From JBMOLL01 sp049325415 (GTDB lineage Bacteria > Bacteroidota > Bacteroidia > Bacteroidales > GCA-2748055): a DNA stretch of 22,712 bases. How positions within the stretch are numbered: the first letter of the stretch is position 1; every line of letters starts with the position of its first letter. The notes below the pieces were generated by a model that had not been told where the DNA came from, ran no database searches, and saw nothing but the letters and a program-made list of their open reading frames with translations. Below are positions 1 through 5,655 of the stretch, one piece after another. Made by a program: the position numbers and the translations under genes. The stretch covers positions 1 through 22,712 of the forward strand of contig JBMOLL010000012.1 in assembly GCA_049325415.1 (NCBI GenBank). Direction: 5' to 3'.

Positions 1-1
1 G

Positions 2-241
2 GGATCCCTGGAAGGCAGCATAAGCTGGATAGGCAATGACATCATTTTCATCGACAGGCAACCGGTATACCGGGTCAGGCTGACACTGGCAGCCGACAGC
101 CTTACCCTGCCCAACGGATCTGCCGGAGCGATCAGGAAAGGGATGACCCTGACGGTGCACCTGGTGCTGACAGGCCGAACCCTGATGCAACTCCTTTTTG
201 ATAAAACCGAGGACTGGTTGAATCCGAATATCTGGCACTGA
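2..241 (+). CDS. HlyD-family membrane fusion protein, C-terminal end (5' truncated)
   Basis: The last 79 codons of a gene that begins before the window are read in one open frame ending in TGA at 239-241. The fragment has a beta-rich stretch (VYRVRLTLAADS) followed by RKGMTLTVHLVL, then a closing segment LMQLLFDKTEDWLNPN. A 'KGM' strand, then a 'LLFDK..DWLNP' tail is what I associate with the C-terminal barrel and inner-membrane end of HlyD-type adaptor proteins in Bacteroidota. Such adaptors link an inner-membrane ABC exporter to an outer-membrane TolC-like channel. The next gene, 108 bp downstream on the same strand, is a matching peptidase-containing ABC exporter, which strongly supports the call. 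The N-terminal membrane anchor and coiled-coil hairpin lie outside the window. Only the C-terminus can be judged. Confidence 0.72.
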   Translation, partial: GSLEGSISWIGNDIIFIDRQPVYRVRLTLAADSLTLPNGSAGAIRKGMTLTVHLVLTGRTLMQLLFDKTEDWLNPNIWH

Positions 242-349
242 AAGCTTTAAGGTACCGGCAGTCAGGTTCTGCCAGCTGCCTGAGGAAGAGGGTTCATCCA
301 TTTCAGATTAACGGGCAGCGGAACGACCCAAAGATAAAAAGCAAGTACT

Positions 350-2542
350 ATGAGAATTCCTCCCAGGTGTACAGTCAGACAGCGCGACGTGAGCGACTGC
401 GGAGCAGCCTGCATTGCGTCGGTTGCTGCATTTTACCATCTGCAGCTGCCGGTTTCCTCCATCAGGCAGGTCGCCGGTACCGACCAGAAAGGGACCAATG
501 TTTTAGGATTGGTAAAGGCTTTGAATCGCTTTGGCTTCCAGGCAAAAGGTGTTAAGGGCTCACTTTCCGCACTTCCCGGGGTACCCCTTCCGGCCATCGC
601 ACACGTGGTGCTTGATAACAGGCTCCTCCATTACCTGGTGATCTACCGGGTTACCGGCAGTAAGGTAATTGTGATGGACCCGGGCAGTGGCGGGAAAAAG
701 GTTTACAGCCGGGACGCCTTTGAAAAAATATGGACCGGGATACTGGTGATCCTTGCACCGGGTACCGGGTTCAAGCCCGGTAAGCAGGTAATTTCCCGCT
801 CACGCCGTTTGCTGTTCCTTTTAAAACCACACCGGACTGTACTCTGCCAGGCCCTTTTCGGCGCGATTATTTACACCATCCTTGGCCTGTCGACTTCCAT
901 TTACATCGAAGTACTCACCGACAGGGTGATGGTTACAGGTAACCTGAACCTTCTGCATCTGATGGGGATCGTGATGATACTGATCATCCTTTTCCAGTTG
1001 TTTCTCAACGTCATGAAGAATATCCTGGTCCTGAAAACAGGGCAGAAGATCGATGCCCGCCTTATCACAGGCTATTTCCGTCATTTACTCAGGCTTCCCC
1101 AGGACTTTTTTGATACCATGCGTACGGGTGAGATCATTTCACGAATCAACGATGCGGTAAAGATAAGGGCCTTCATAAACGACACGGCCATTACCCTGAT
1201 AGTCAACGTCCTGATTGTGTTCTTCAGTTTCCTACTGATGTTTCTTTACCACCGGAGGCTTGCGCTCATCATGCTGACGGTGATCCCGTTTTACCTGACC
1301 CTCTACATCATCTATAATGCCCTGAACAGAAAGCAGGAAAGGCGGATCATGGAGAGCAGTGCCGAACTGGAGAGTCAGCTCGTGGAATCGGTCCGGAACC
1401 TGAGAACAATCAAACAGTTTGGCCTGGAGGAGTGGACCGGGATGAAAACGGAAGGGCGTTTTTTATCCTTGCTTGAGACGGTTTATCGTTCGGGGGTGAA
1501 TTCGGTATTCAGTTCCGGCACATCGGAATTTATCGGCAGGATATTTACAGTGGTTCTGTTATGGGCGGGAACGGGTTTTGTGCTGGATTCGCTGATCACT
1601 CCCGGGAAGCTATTATCCTTTTACAGTCTGCTGGGCTATTTTACAGGGCCGGTGATCAGCCTGATCGGCATGAATAAGCTGTACCAGAATGCACTGATTG
1701 CCGCCGACCGTTTATTTGAGATCATGGACCTGGAGCGGGAGCGTGATGAGGAACAGGGCATTGAGTTGACGGAGAGTGGTTCCGGAGACATCGTCTTTGA
1801 GTCGGTGCATTTTGGTTATCGCACCCGTGCCGAGGTACTGAAAGGCCTGGATCTCCGGATCAGAAAGGGTGAAGTTACCGCGCTCACCGGAGAAAGCGGA
1901 TCGGGAAAAACGACGATTGCCGCCCTGCTGCAGGCTGTTTATCCCCTGGAGTCGGGCAGGATCCTTATCGGGGGATACCCGCTTGACCGGTATACCCTGA
2001 GCTCGGTCAGGAACATGATCGGGCTGGTTCCTCAGAACCTGGATCTTTTTTCCGGAACCATTGCCGAAAATATTGCACCCGGAGAGTTCCGGCCCGATAT
2101 GAGCCGTGTACTGAAGATCTGCAATGACCTTGGCATGAATGAGTTCATCGAAGGGCTGCCCTACGGGATCTTCACGATGCTGGGAGAGAACGGGATCAAC
2201 CTGTCGGGCGGACAGCGACAGAAACTGGCCATCGCCAGGGCCCTGTACCGGGATCCCTCCTACCTGATTTTTGATGAAGCTACCTCCTCCCTGGACTCCG
2301 TTTCCGAGCACTACCTCCAGCAGGTGATTGCCCGGCTGCGTCGCGAGGGAAAGACCGTTATTCTGATTGCCCATCGCCTGTCGACCCTTCAGCAGGCCGA
2401 CAGGATAGCCGTTTTGCATGAGGGAAGGATAGCTGAATCGGGATCCCATGACGAACTACTGGAAGCAGGGGGAAGATACAGGTATATGTGGGATAAACAG
2501 ACCATCATTCTTCAAAAAGAAAGAATCCATGAAGGCGGTTAA
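350..2542 (+). CDS. Peptidase C39 domain-containing ABC transporter (type I peptide exporter)
   Basis: This 730-residue protein is the usual length for a peptidase-containing ABC transporter (PCAT). These proteins cleave leader peptides after a double-glycine site and export the mature peptide through an HlyD/TolC-type conduit. Residues 1 to about 130 form a C39 cysteine protease with Cys17 in DCGAAC (oxyanion Gln11), His94 in HYLVIY and Asp110 in MDPG. The transmembrane domain follows at about 155-450. The ATPase carries Walker A GESGSGKTT (514-522), signature LSGGQ (618-622), Walker B YLIFDE (638-643) and the H-loop His675. All key protease and ATPase residues are present, so both activities should be intact. 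It probably forms an operon with the upstream HlyD-family gene. No double-glycine leader peptide gene was found nearby, so the cargo is unknown. The first AT-rich cassette begins about 140 bp after the stop codon. Confidence 0.93.
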   Translation: MRIPPRCTVRQRDVSDCGAACIASVAAFYHLQLPVSSIRQVAGTDQKGTNVLGLVKALNRFGFQAKGVKGSLSALPGVPLPAIAHVVLDNRLLHYLVIYRVTGSKVIVMDPGSGGKKVYSRDAFEKIWTGILVILAPGTGFKPGKQVISRSRRLLFLLKPHRTVLCQALFGAIIYTILGLSTSIYIEVLTDRVMVTGNLNLLHLMGIVMILIILFQLFLNVMKNILVLKTGQKIDARLITGYFRHLLRLPQDFFDTMRTGEIISRINDAVKIRAFINDTAITLIVNVLIVFFSFLLMFLYHRRLALIMLTVIPFYLTLYIIYNALNRKQERRIMESSAELESQLVESVRNLRTIKQFGLEEWTGMKTEGRFLSLLETVYRSGVNSVFSSGTSEFIGRIFTVVLLWAGTGFVLDSLITPGKLLSFYSLLGYFTGPVISLIGMNKLYQNALIAADRLFEIMDLERERDEEQGIELTESGSGDIVFESVHFGYRTRAEVLKGLDLRIRKGEVTALTGESGSGKTTIAALLQAVYPLESGRILIGGYPLDRYTLSSVRNMIGLVPQNLDLFSGTIAENIAPGEFRPDMSRVLKICNDLGMNEFIEGLPYGIFTMLGENGINLSGGQRQKLAIARALYRDPSYLIFDEATSSLDSVSEHYLQQVIARLRREGKTVILIAHRLSTLQQADRIAVLHEGRIAESGSHDELLEAGGRYRYMWDKQTIILQKERIHEGG

Positions 2543-2640
2543 AATTTCTGCTGGCTCTCCCAAAAATACATGATGGCGAAAATTATCCCGGGATGGTGTG
2601 ATTTTAGACTCCGGTACGGCCCATTTTCAAAACTATAGAC

Positions 2641-2648
2641 TAATTTTA
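2641..2648 (+). promoter_or_regulatory. Possible -7 promoter element (TAATTTTA) before the cassette island
   Basis: TAATTTTA followed by G resembles the Bacteroidota -7 element TAnnTTTG with one change. It lies 31 bp before the left cassette core and 59 bp before the L,D-transpeptidase start, so it could read into the first cassette. A TTTTC run about 17-18 bases upstream is only a poor -33 match. Inference from consensus; weak. Confidence 0.3.
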
Positions 2649-2665
2649 GTAGGGAATTGAGTTTT

Positions 2666-2688
2666 TGCACAGACTCCCGTTGTACGCC
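2666..2688 (+). repeat. Left cassette boundary: degenerate half-site with GTTGTACGCC core
   Basis: TGCACA at 2666-2671 followed by ...CCCGTTGTACGCC resembles the 3' half of the complete site at 3322-3458 (TGCACATA...CCGTT), with about five bases missing between. GTTGTACGCC (2679-2688) is the exact reverse complement of 3322-3331. I see no matching left arm upstream, so this may be an insertion point or an eroded site. Confidence 0.45.
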
Positions 2689-2706
2689 ATATTGTGAGCA
2701 CTTTAC

Positions 2707-3228
2707 ATGAAAATTAAGTATGCTATATTAATTTTGATTATAGGGATAGTGGGTTACGAATTATTTTTCTACTTCAAGCCATTTAAACCACTTGATATTT
2801 CTCTTTCCATTGATAAAATTGTTGTTACAAAACACAAACGCAAGCTTGATTTAATTTCTAATAATCAAATTGTTAAATCATATAGGATATCACTTGGACG
2901 AGTTCCAAAGGGACGGAAAGAATTTGAAGGAGACAAAAAGACTCCCGAAGGAATGTATTTCATCTATGATAAGAATCCTAACAGCGGATATCACAAAAAT
3001 TTAGGTATATCATATCCAAACCAAAAAGATAAAGAGTATGCAAGTTTAATTGGCAAAAATCCTGGTGGTCAAATTAAAATTCACGGATTAAAAAATGGTT
3101 TGGGCTGGATTAACAGATTTCATCTACTTTTTGATTGGACAAATGGATGCATTGCATTGACAAATAAAGAGATTGATGAACTTTATTTGAATGTTAAAAT
3201 TGGAACACCTATTGAGATTAATCCATAA
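2707..3228 (+). CDS. L,D-transpeptidase (YkuD-fold) family protein
   Basis: The 173-residue protein begins with a hydrophobic N-terminal segment (about residues 4-23), an uncleaved anchor or signal peptide, placing the rest in the periplasm. The remainder looks like a YkuD/YafK-type catalytic domain: KTPEGMYFI near 78-86, the conserved histidine in KIHG (His126) and the cysteine motif DWTNGCIALTN with catalytic Cys148. L,D-transpeptidases attack meso-diaminopimelate stems to make 3-3 cross-links or attach or release envelope proteins; YafK-type relatives can cut such links. I cannot tell which activity this one has. The gene is strongly AT-rich compared with the ABC transporter upstream and lies alone between two cassette cores (2679 and 3450), so I treat it as the cargo of the first cassette. 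The start was chosen because it directly precedes the anchor. Confidence 0.85.
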   Translation: MKIKYAILILIIGIVGYELFFYFKPFKPLDISLSIDKIVVTKHKRKLDLISNNQIVKSYRISLGRVPKGRKEFEGDKKTPEGMYFIYDKNPNSGYHKNLGISYPNQKDKEYASLIGKNPGGQIKIHGLKNGLGWINRFHLLFDWTNGCIALTNKEIDELYLNVKIGTPIEINP

Positions 3229-3321
3229 AAAAGTTGAATTAGGGATCAAATGATAATATTGAAAATGGAATGACACAAGTTTGTTGAATTAACTGATTTT
3301 TCAGATATGATTAAGTAATAC

Positions 3322-3458
3322 GGCGTACAACAAGCGGTCATATGCAATGCGGTTGTCCGTGTAATCTCAAAATTTTGTACATTTAATGAAATGTATAGCG
3401 GTTTGAAAGGTAGATGCTTCGAAACCCGCACTGCACATACCGCTAGTCCGTTAGAGGC
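3322..3458 (+). repeat. attC-like imperfect palindrome, site 1 (complete)
   Basis: The left end GGCGTACAAC (3322-3331) and right core GTTAGAGGC (3450-3458) flank two arms. Arm 3333-3352 pairs with arm 3426-3444: 17 pairs, two mismatches, and one extrahelical base (C3339). The right arm is separated from GTT by five unpaired bases, against one on the left, giving the asymmetry seen in attC sites. The intervening loop of about 70 nt contains a second inverted pair, GCGGTTT...AAACCCGC. Much of the site is repeated at 3961-4106. Confidence 0.6.
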
Positions 3459-3478
3459 AAGCTACACACAAATCCAAT

Positions 3479-3949
3479 ATGATAAAACAACCATTAAATT
3501 CTGAACAAAAAAAAGCATTGCGAAGCATGCTTAAATGGAGATTAGTGTTTTCAGCAATCTTATTTATCTCAATTACTTTTATTCTATATCTGATTTTTAA
3601 TTACAGTGACCAAATAAACCAAAAAGCATTCTTTCCTGCCGCAATTGTATCATTTTTAATAATATACGGCTTTTATAATCTTTTCACACGAGGACTTAGA
3701 AATGATTTGAATGATGAAATGCTTGAATTAATTGAATTTAAACTTGATGATAAGTTAGAATTTATTGATGATGATCCAGGAATTGGTAAAGATGGCTGGA
3801 CCTCCCCCTATGTAAAATACCGTTTTATATCCGGTGAATATCGTTTTAGTGTCAGTAAGGAATTATTTGAAAATGTTGAAGTTGGAGAATCCTATTATGT
3901 ACCAACTACGATAAACTCAAAGATAGAATTTGATCCGATTAAAAAATAA
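3479..3949 (+). CDS. Hypothetical two-TM membrane protein (cassette gene)
   Basis: I do not recognise the family of this 156-residue protein. After a short charged N-terminus it has two hydrophobic segments, about residues 22-41 and 51-69, joined by a short loop. A soluble C-terminal part of about 85 residues follows: an acidic stretch (DLNDEMLELIEFKLDD), then beta-strand-like sequence (VKYRFISGEYRFSVSKELF, VGESYYVPTT). The layout suggests a two-TM hairpin carrying a small beta-rich domain, probably cytoplasmic. The gene is AT-rich like its cassette neighbours. It starts only 20 bp after the GTTAGAGGC core and ends 11 bp before the next palindrome, so almost the whole interval between sites is coding, as in integron cassettes. 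The minus-strand frame just upstream (3246-3431) is a shadow of the palindrome. Confidence 0.7.
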   Translation: MIKQPLNSEQKKALRSMLKWRLVFSAILFISITFILYLIFNYSDQINQKAFFPAAIVSFLIIYGFYNLFTRGLRNDLNDEMLELIEFKLDDKLEFIDDDPGIGKDGWTSPYVKYRFISGEYRFSVSKELFENVEVGESYYVPTTINSKIEFDPIKK

Positions 3950-3960
3950 AAGAACAGTCA

Positions 3961-4106
3961 CCCTCCAACACGCAGTCATATACAATACAGATGTCCGTGA
4001 TATTTCAATATTTTGTATATTTAATTAAAAAAGAAGCAGTTTGAAAGGTAAGTGCTTCGATCCTGTTTGCTATCGGGACCGTACTGCACATAGCGCTGGG
4101 TATGTG
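3961..4106 (+). repeat. attC-like site 2, diverged copy of site 1
   Basis: CCCTCCAAC (3961-3969) begins a copy of site 1. The left arms match at 28 of 34 positions (3328-3361 against 3966-3999). The right arms match at 16 of 18 (3427-3444 against 4080-4097). The loop keeps TTTTGTA-n-ATTTAAT and the GTTTGAAAGGTA..TGCTTCGA block, with about 18 extra bases after TTCGA. The right core is decayed to GTATGTG, so GTT is lost and the stem is weak. It is probably inactive. Confidence 0.5.
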
Positions 4107-4248
4107 TGGGTATAATTAAATCACCACCAAGAATGGAATGGAATTGGACAAATGCATGGGTAATGCACTCAATTTTTTAAGTTCAAAGAAAAAATTGGAG
4201 GCAATTACAAGAAGGAAACAGACAATAAATTCAATAATATTTAGCTAC

Positions 4249-4671
4249 ATGAAAAGACTATTAATTTTTTGCTTTTTAATTCTACCCCTAGGAGTTTATT
4301 CACAGAATACATTGACTGTGGTTAAAAAGGATTTAGTAGGAACATGGGTTATTAAAGAAATCAAAATAAACGGTGTTAATAAACCTGATTATGATCCATC
4401 TGTACAGGACGAAATGATCTTAAGAGAAAATGATACTCAAACGACAACAAATAAGGCTTATGATTATGAGCAATCAGGACCCTGGCGAATTATTAATGGC
4501 AAGTATATAGAATTAACTGACTCTGAAGAAAATGAAAAGCAATTGCTAGAGATTATTTCTTTTGACCAGTCGGTGCTTAAAGTTAGAATAAAACAAGACG
4601 AAACTTTGATAGAAATGACACTGAAAAAAAAGCAACAGCCTCTAACAGCAAACCGTTATGGTGCATTTTAG
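4249..4671 (+). CDS. Small exported protein, lipocalin-like (cassette gene)
   Basis: I chose the internal start at 4249 because it gives a clear signal peptide (MKRLLIFCFLILPLGVYSQ, residues 1-19). Starting at 4138 would bury that peptide behind 37 hydrophilic residues. The mature part of about 120 residues opens with DLVGTWVIKEIKING, a pattern common in small lipocalin-like beta-barrel proteins of Bacteroidota. It continues with alternating polar and hydrophobic strands (GPWRIINGKYIELTD, LKVRIKQDETLIEMTLKKK). The function is unknown; a periplasmic or outer-membrane location is likely. The last codons (QPLTANRYGAF) are not protein-like conserved sequence: they read straight through the collapsed recombination site at 4638-4664, which suggests the original stop was lost when the site rearranged. 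Confidence 0.68.
   Translation: MKRLLIFCFLILPLGVYSQNTLTVVKKDLVGTWVIKEIKINGVNKPDYDPSVQDEMILRENDTQTTTNKAYDYEQSGPWRIINGKYIELTDSEENEKQLLEIISFDQSVLKVRIKQDETLIEMTLKKKQQPLTANRYGAF
4638..4664 (+). repeat. Collapsed attC-like site 3
   Basis: GCCTCTAAC (4638-4646) is followed after only eight bases (AGCAAACC) by GTTATGGTGC (4655-4664). The left half is the perfect reverse complement of the core at 3450-3458, and the right half of 5321-5330. The long stem and loop of site 1 are absent, so this may be a deletion product that kept the cores. Confidence 0.45.
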
Positions 4672-4689
4672 CTTGCGATCATGACTCTA

Positions 4690-4721
4690 TTTGGATAATA
4701 ACAATAATATACTTATCTTTG
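4690..4721 (+). promoter_or_regulatory. Bacteroidota-type promoter of higBA
   Basis: TTTG (4690-4693), a 20-base spacer and TATCTTTG (4714-4721) match the Bacteroides consensus TTTG-N19-21-TAnnTTTG exactly. Transcription would begin near 4727, about 20 bases before the higB start. It lies inside the last cassette, giving the toxin-antitoxin pair its own promoter. This is the best promoter in the window. Confidence 0.75.
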
Positions 4722-4745
4722 GCGTTAGTAACCTAATACGATAGC

Positions 4746-5021
4746 ATGATTGTATCATTTGGTTCAAAGGATACTGAGGGAATTTGGCAAGGCGAACGTG
4801 TCAAAAAAATTCCTCTTGAAATACAGACTGTTGGAAGAAGAAAATTAAGAATGATCAACAATTCTCAAAATATTAATGATCTGAGAATCCCTCCTTCTAA
4901 TCGACTTGAAAAACTTCAAGGTTCTGATTTCTATAGTATCAGAATTAATGATCAATGGAGAATCGTTTTCAGATGGATTGACAATAATGCGTTAGACCTT
5001 GAGATTATTGATTATCATTAA
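4746..5021 (+). CDS. higB: HigB-like toxin (RelE/ParE superfamily)
   Basis: This 91-residue protein matches the HigB 'plasmid maintenance killer' type in length and pattern: an N-terminal MIVSFGSKDTEGIWQGE, a central LRIPPSNRLEKLQGS, and the closing SIRINDQWRIVFRW and LEIIDYH. Such toxins are ribosome-dependent mRNA endonucleases of the RelE fold that act in the cytoplasm, and the C-terminal R.NDQWR..F segment is the family hallmark. It is followed after 17 bp by a HigA-type antitoxin, giving the toxin-first order typical of hig modules. A textbook promoter lies just upstream. The pair fills a cassette bounded by GTTATGGTGC (4655) and its exact reverse complement (5321), and toxin-antitoxin pairs are known stabilisers of large integron arrays. 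Confidence 0.9.
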   Translation: MIVSFGSKDTEGIWQGERVKKIPLEIQTVGRRKLRMINNSQNINDLRIPPSNRLEKLQGSDFYSIRINDQWRIVFRWIDNNALDLEIIDYH

Positions 5022-5024
5022 TTT

Positions 5025-5031
5025 AAGGAGG
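5025..5031 (+). promoter_or_regulatory. Strong Shine-Dalgarno sequence for higA
   Basis: AAGGAGG lies seven bases before the higA ATG. Such strong sites are uncommon in Bacteroidota genes and I see few others in this window. It could help the antitoxin outpace the toxin, and it hints at foreign origin. Confidence 0.6.
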
Positions 5032-5038
5032 ATTAATT

Positions 5039-5329
5039 ATGAAAAGTTTACCAAACATACACCCAGGTGAAATTTTGCTGGAGGAATTTTTAAAGCCTCT
5101 TGAAATATCAGCATATCGGCTTTCAAAAGATACCGACATTCCGCAAACACGTATCTCTCAAATTATTAAGGGGAAAAGGAGGATAACTGCAGACACGGCT
5201 CTTCGACTAAGTTCATATTTTGGTAATTCTCCAAAGTTCTGGCTTGGTCTCCAGGATGATTATGATCTCGAAGATGAAAAAAATAATAATAAAGAAGTAC
5301 TTATAAGAATTAGAAAAAACGCACCATAA
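5039..5329 (+). CDS. higA: HigA-like antitoxin (XRE-family HTH)
   Basis: This 96-residue protein opens with NIHPGEILLEEFLKPL, the typical HigA/VapI-type beginning. A helix-turn-helix of the XRE type follows at about residues 22-60 (AYRLSKDTDIPQTRISQIIKG... TADTALRLSSYFG), then SPKFWLGLQDDYDLE. HigA antitoxins bind the toxin and repress their own promoter, here presumably the one at 4690-4721. The start is fixed by the strong AAGGAGG seven bases upstream. The TAA stop lies inside the GCACCATAAC element that closes the cassette, so the coding sequence ends exactly at the recombination box. Confidence 0.92.
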   Translation: MKSLPNIHPGEILLEEFLKPLEISAYRLSKDTDIPQTRISQIIKGKRRITADTALRLSSYFGNSPKFWLGLQDDYDLEDEKNNNKEVLIRIRKNAP

Positions 5330-5350
5330 CACGCGTAACTGTTGCACAAC
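5321..5350 (+). repeat. Collapsed attC-like site 4, right end of the array
   Basis: GCACCATAAC (5321-5330) is the perfect reverse complement of 4655-4664. It is followed after ten bases (ACGCGTAACT) by GTTGCAC (5341-5347). As in site 3, the long stem is missing. Base composition returns to the genomic level just beyond, so this is taken as the right border. Confidence 0.45.
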
Positions 5351-5655
5351 CCCCTGATTTTTTCAGGACCATCCATAATAAACCGGTCTGCCCAAGATTT
5401 ACCGGTTCGGCATTAACCAGGATAAAATCCATTTGATTTTCAGATCATAAAACAGAGACAAAATATCCGGTTAGTTGCCGGTCTTCCAGGTGGCGGTATC
5501 CCTCTCCCCTGTTTTTTACCCGCCGTATAAACAATCACGATTAAAAACCGCCTGCAGTGCGGAAACAAATCCTGTGACTTTTTTGTTAAACTGTCGTTTC
5601 ACCCGGTTCTTCAGTTTTGCCGGAATTCATTTTAATAATTTCAAAACAGCAGAAT
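5331..5655. other. Intergenic region between the cassette island and DUF4256
   Basis: I see no gene. The 63-codon frame at 5475-5666 has no protein-like features. CCTGA-TTTTT-TCAGG (5353-5367) is a small hairpin that could weakly terminate the array transcripts. AACCGGT and ACCGGTT near 5380-5410 form a 7-bp inverted repeat with a 13-base loop. No clear promoter for the next gene was found. Confidence 0.4.

Larger units (their letters stand above)
2679..5347 (+). mobile_element. Integron-like gene cassette array (no integrase in window)
   Basis: This AT-rich block carries short unrelated genes, all on the plus strand, separated by palindromic sites with AAC on the left and GTT on the right. 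Proposed cassette starts are GTTGTACGCC (2679), GTTAGAGGC (3450) and GTTATGGTGC (4655). Their exact reverse complements lie at 3322-3331, 4638-4646 and 5321-5330. For the first and third, matching extends to 14 of 15 bases. In integrons, recombination after the G of GTT leaves each cassette with complementary ends that form one attC in the free circle, and this pattern matches. A toxin-antitoxin cassette is also typical of large integrons. Against a canonical integron: the cores fit only GTT/AAC and not the full GTTRRRY/RYYYAAC, two sites are collapsed, one is diverged, and no tyrosine integrase is in view. It may be an attC cluster without an integrase. Confidence 0.6.

Noticed and set aside
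1712..2449. 245-codon minus-strand frame opposite the ABC transporter.
   Set aside because: It lies antisense to the ATPase domain, whose motifs are intact; it is a coding shadow.
2529..2636. Two tiny frames after the ABC transporter (14 and 21 codons) that might be a leader peptide or the stub of a displaced gene.
   Set aside because: Neither has a double-glycine leader, a ribosome binding site or recognisable sequence.
3246..3431. Minus-strand 61-codon frame.
   Set aside because: It overlaps the palindromic site and has no protein-like features.
3322..4106. CRISPR-like repeats, since two similar repeats flank a gene-sized spacer.
   Set aside because: Repeats are about 130 bp, diverged and palindromic with genes between them, unlike short identical CRISPR repeats.
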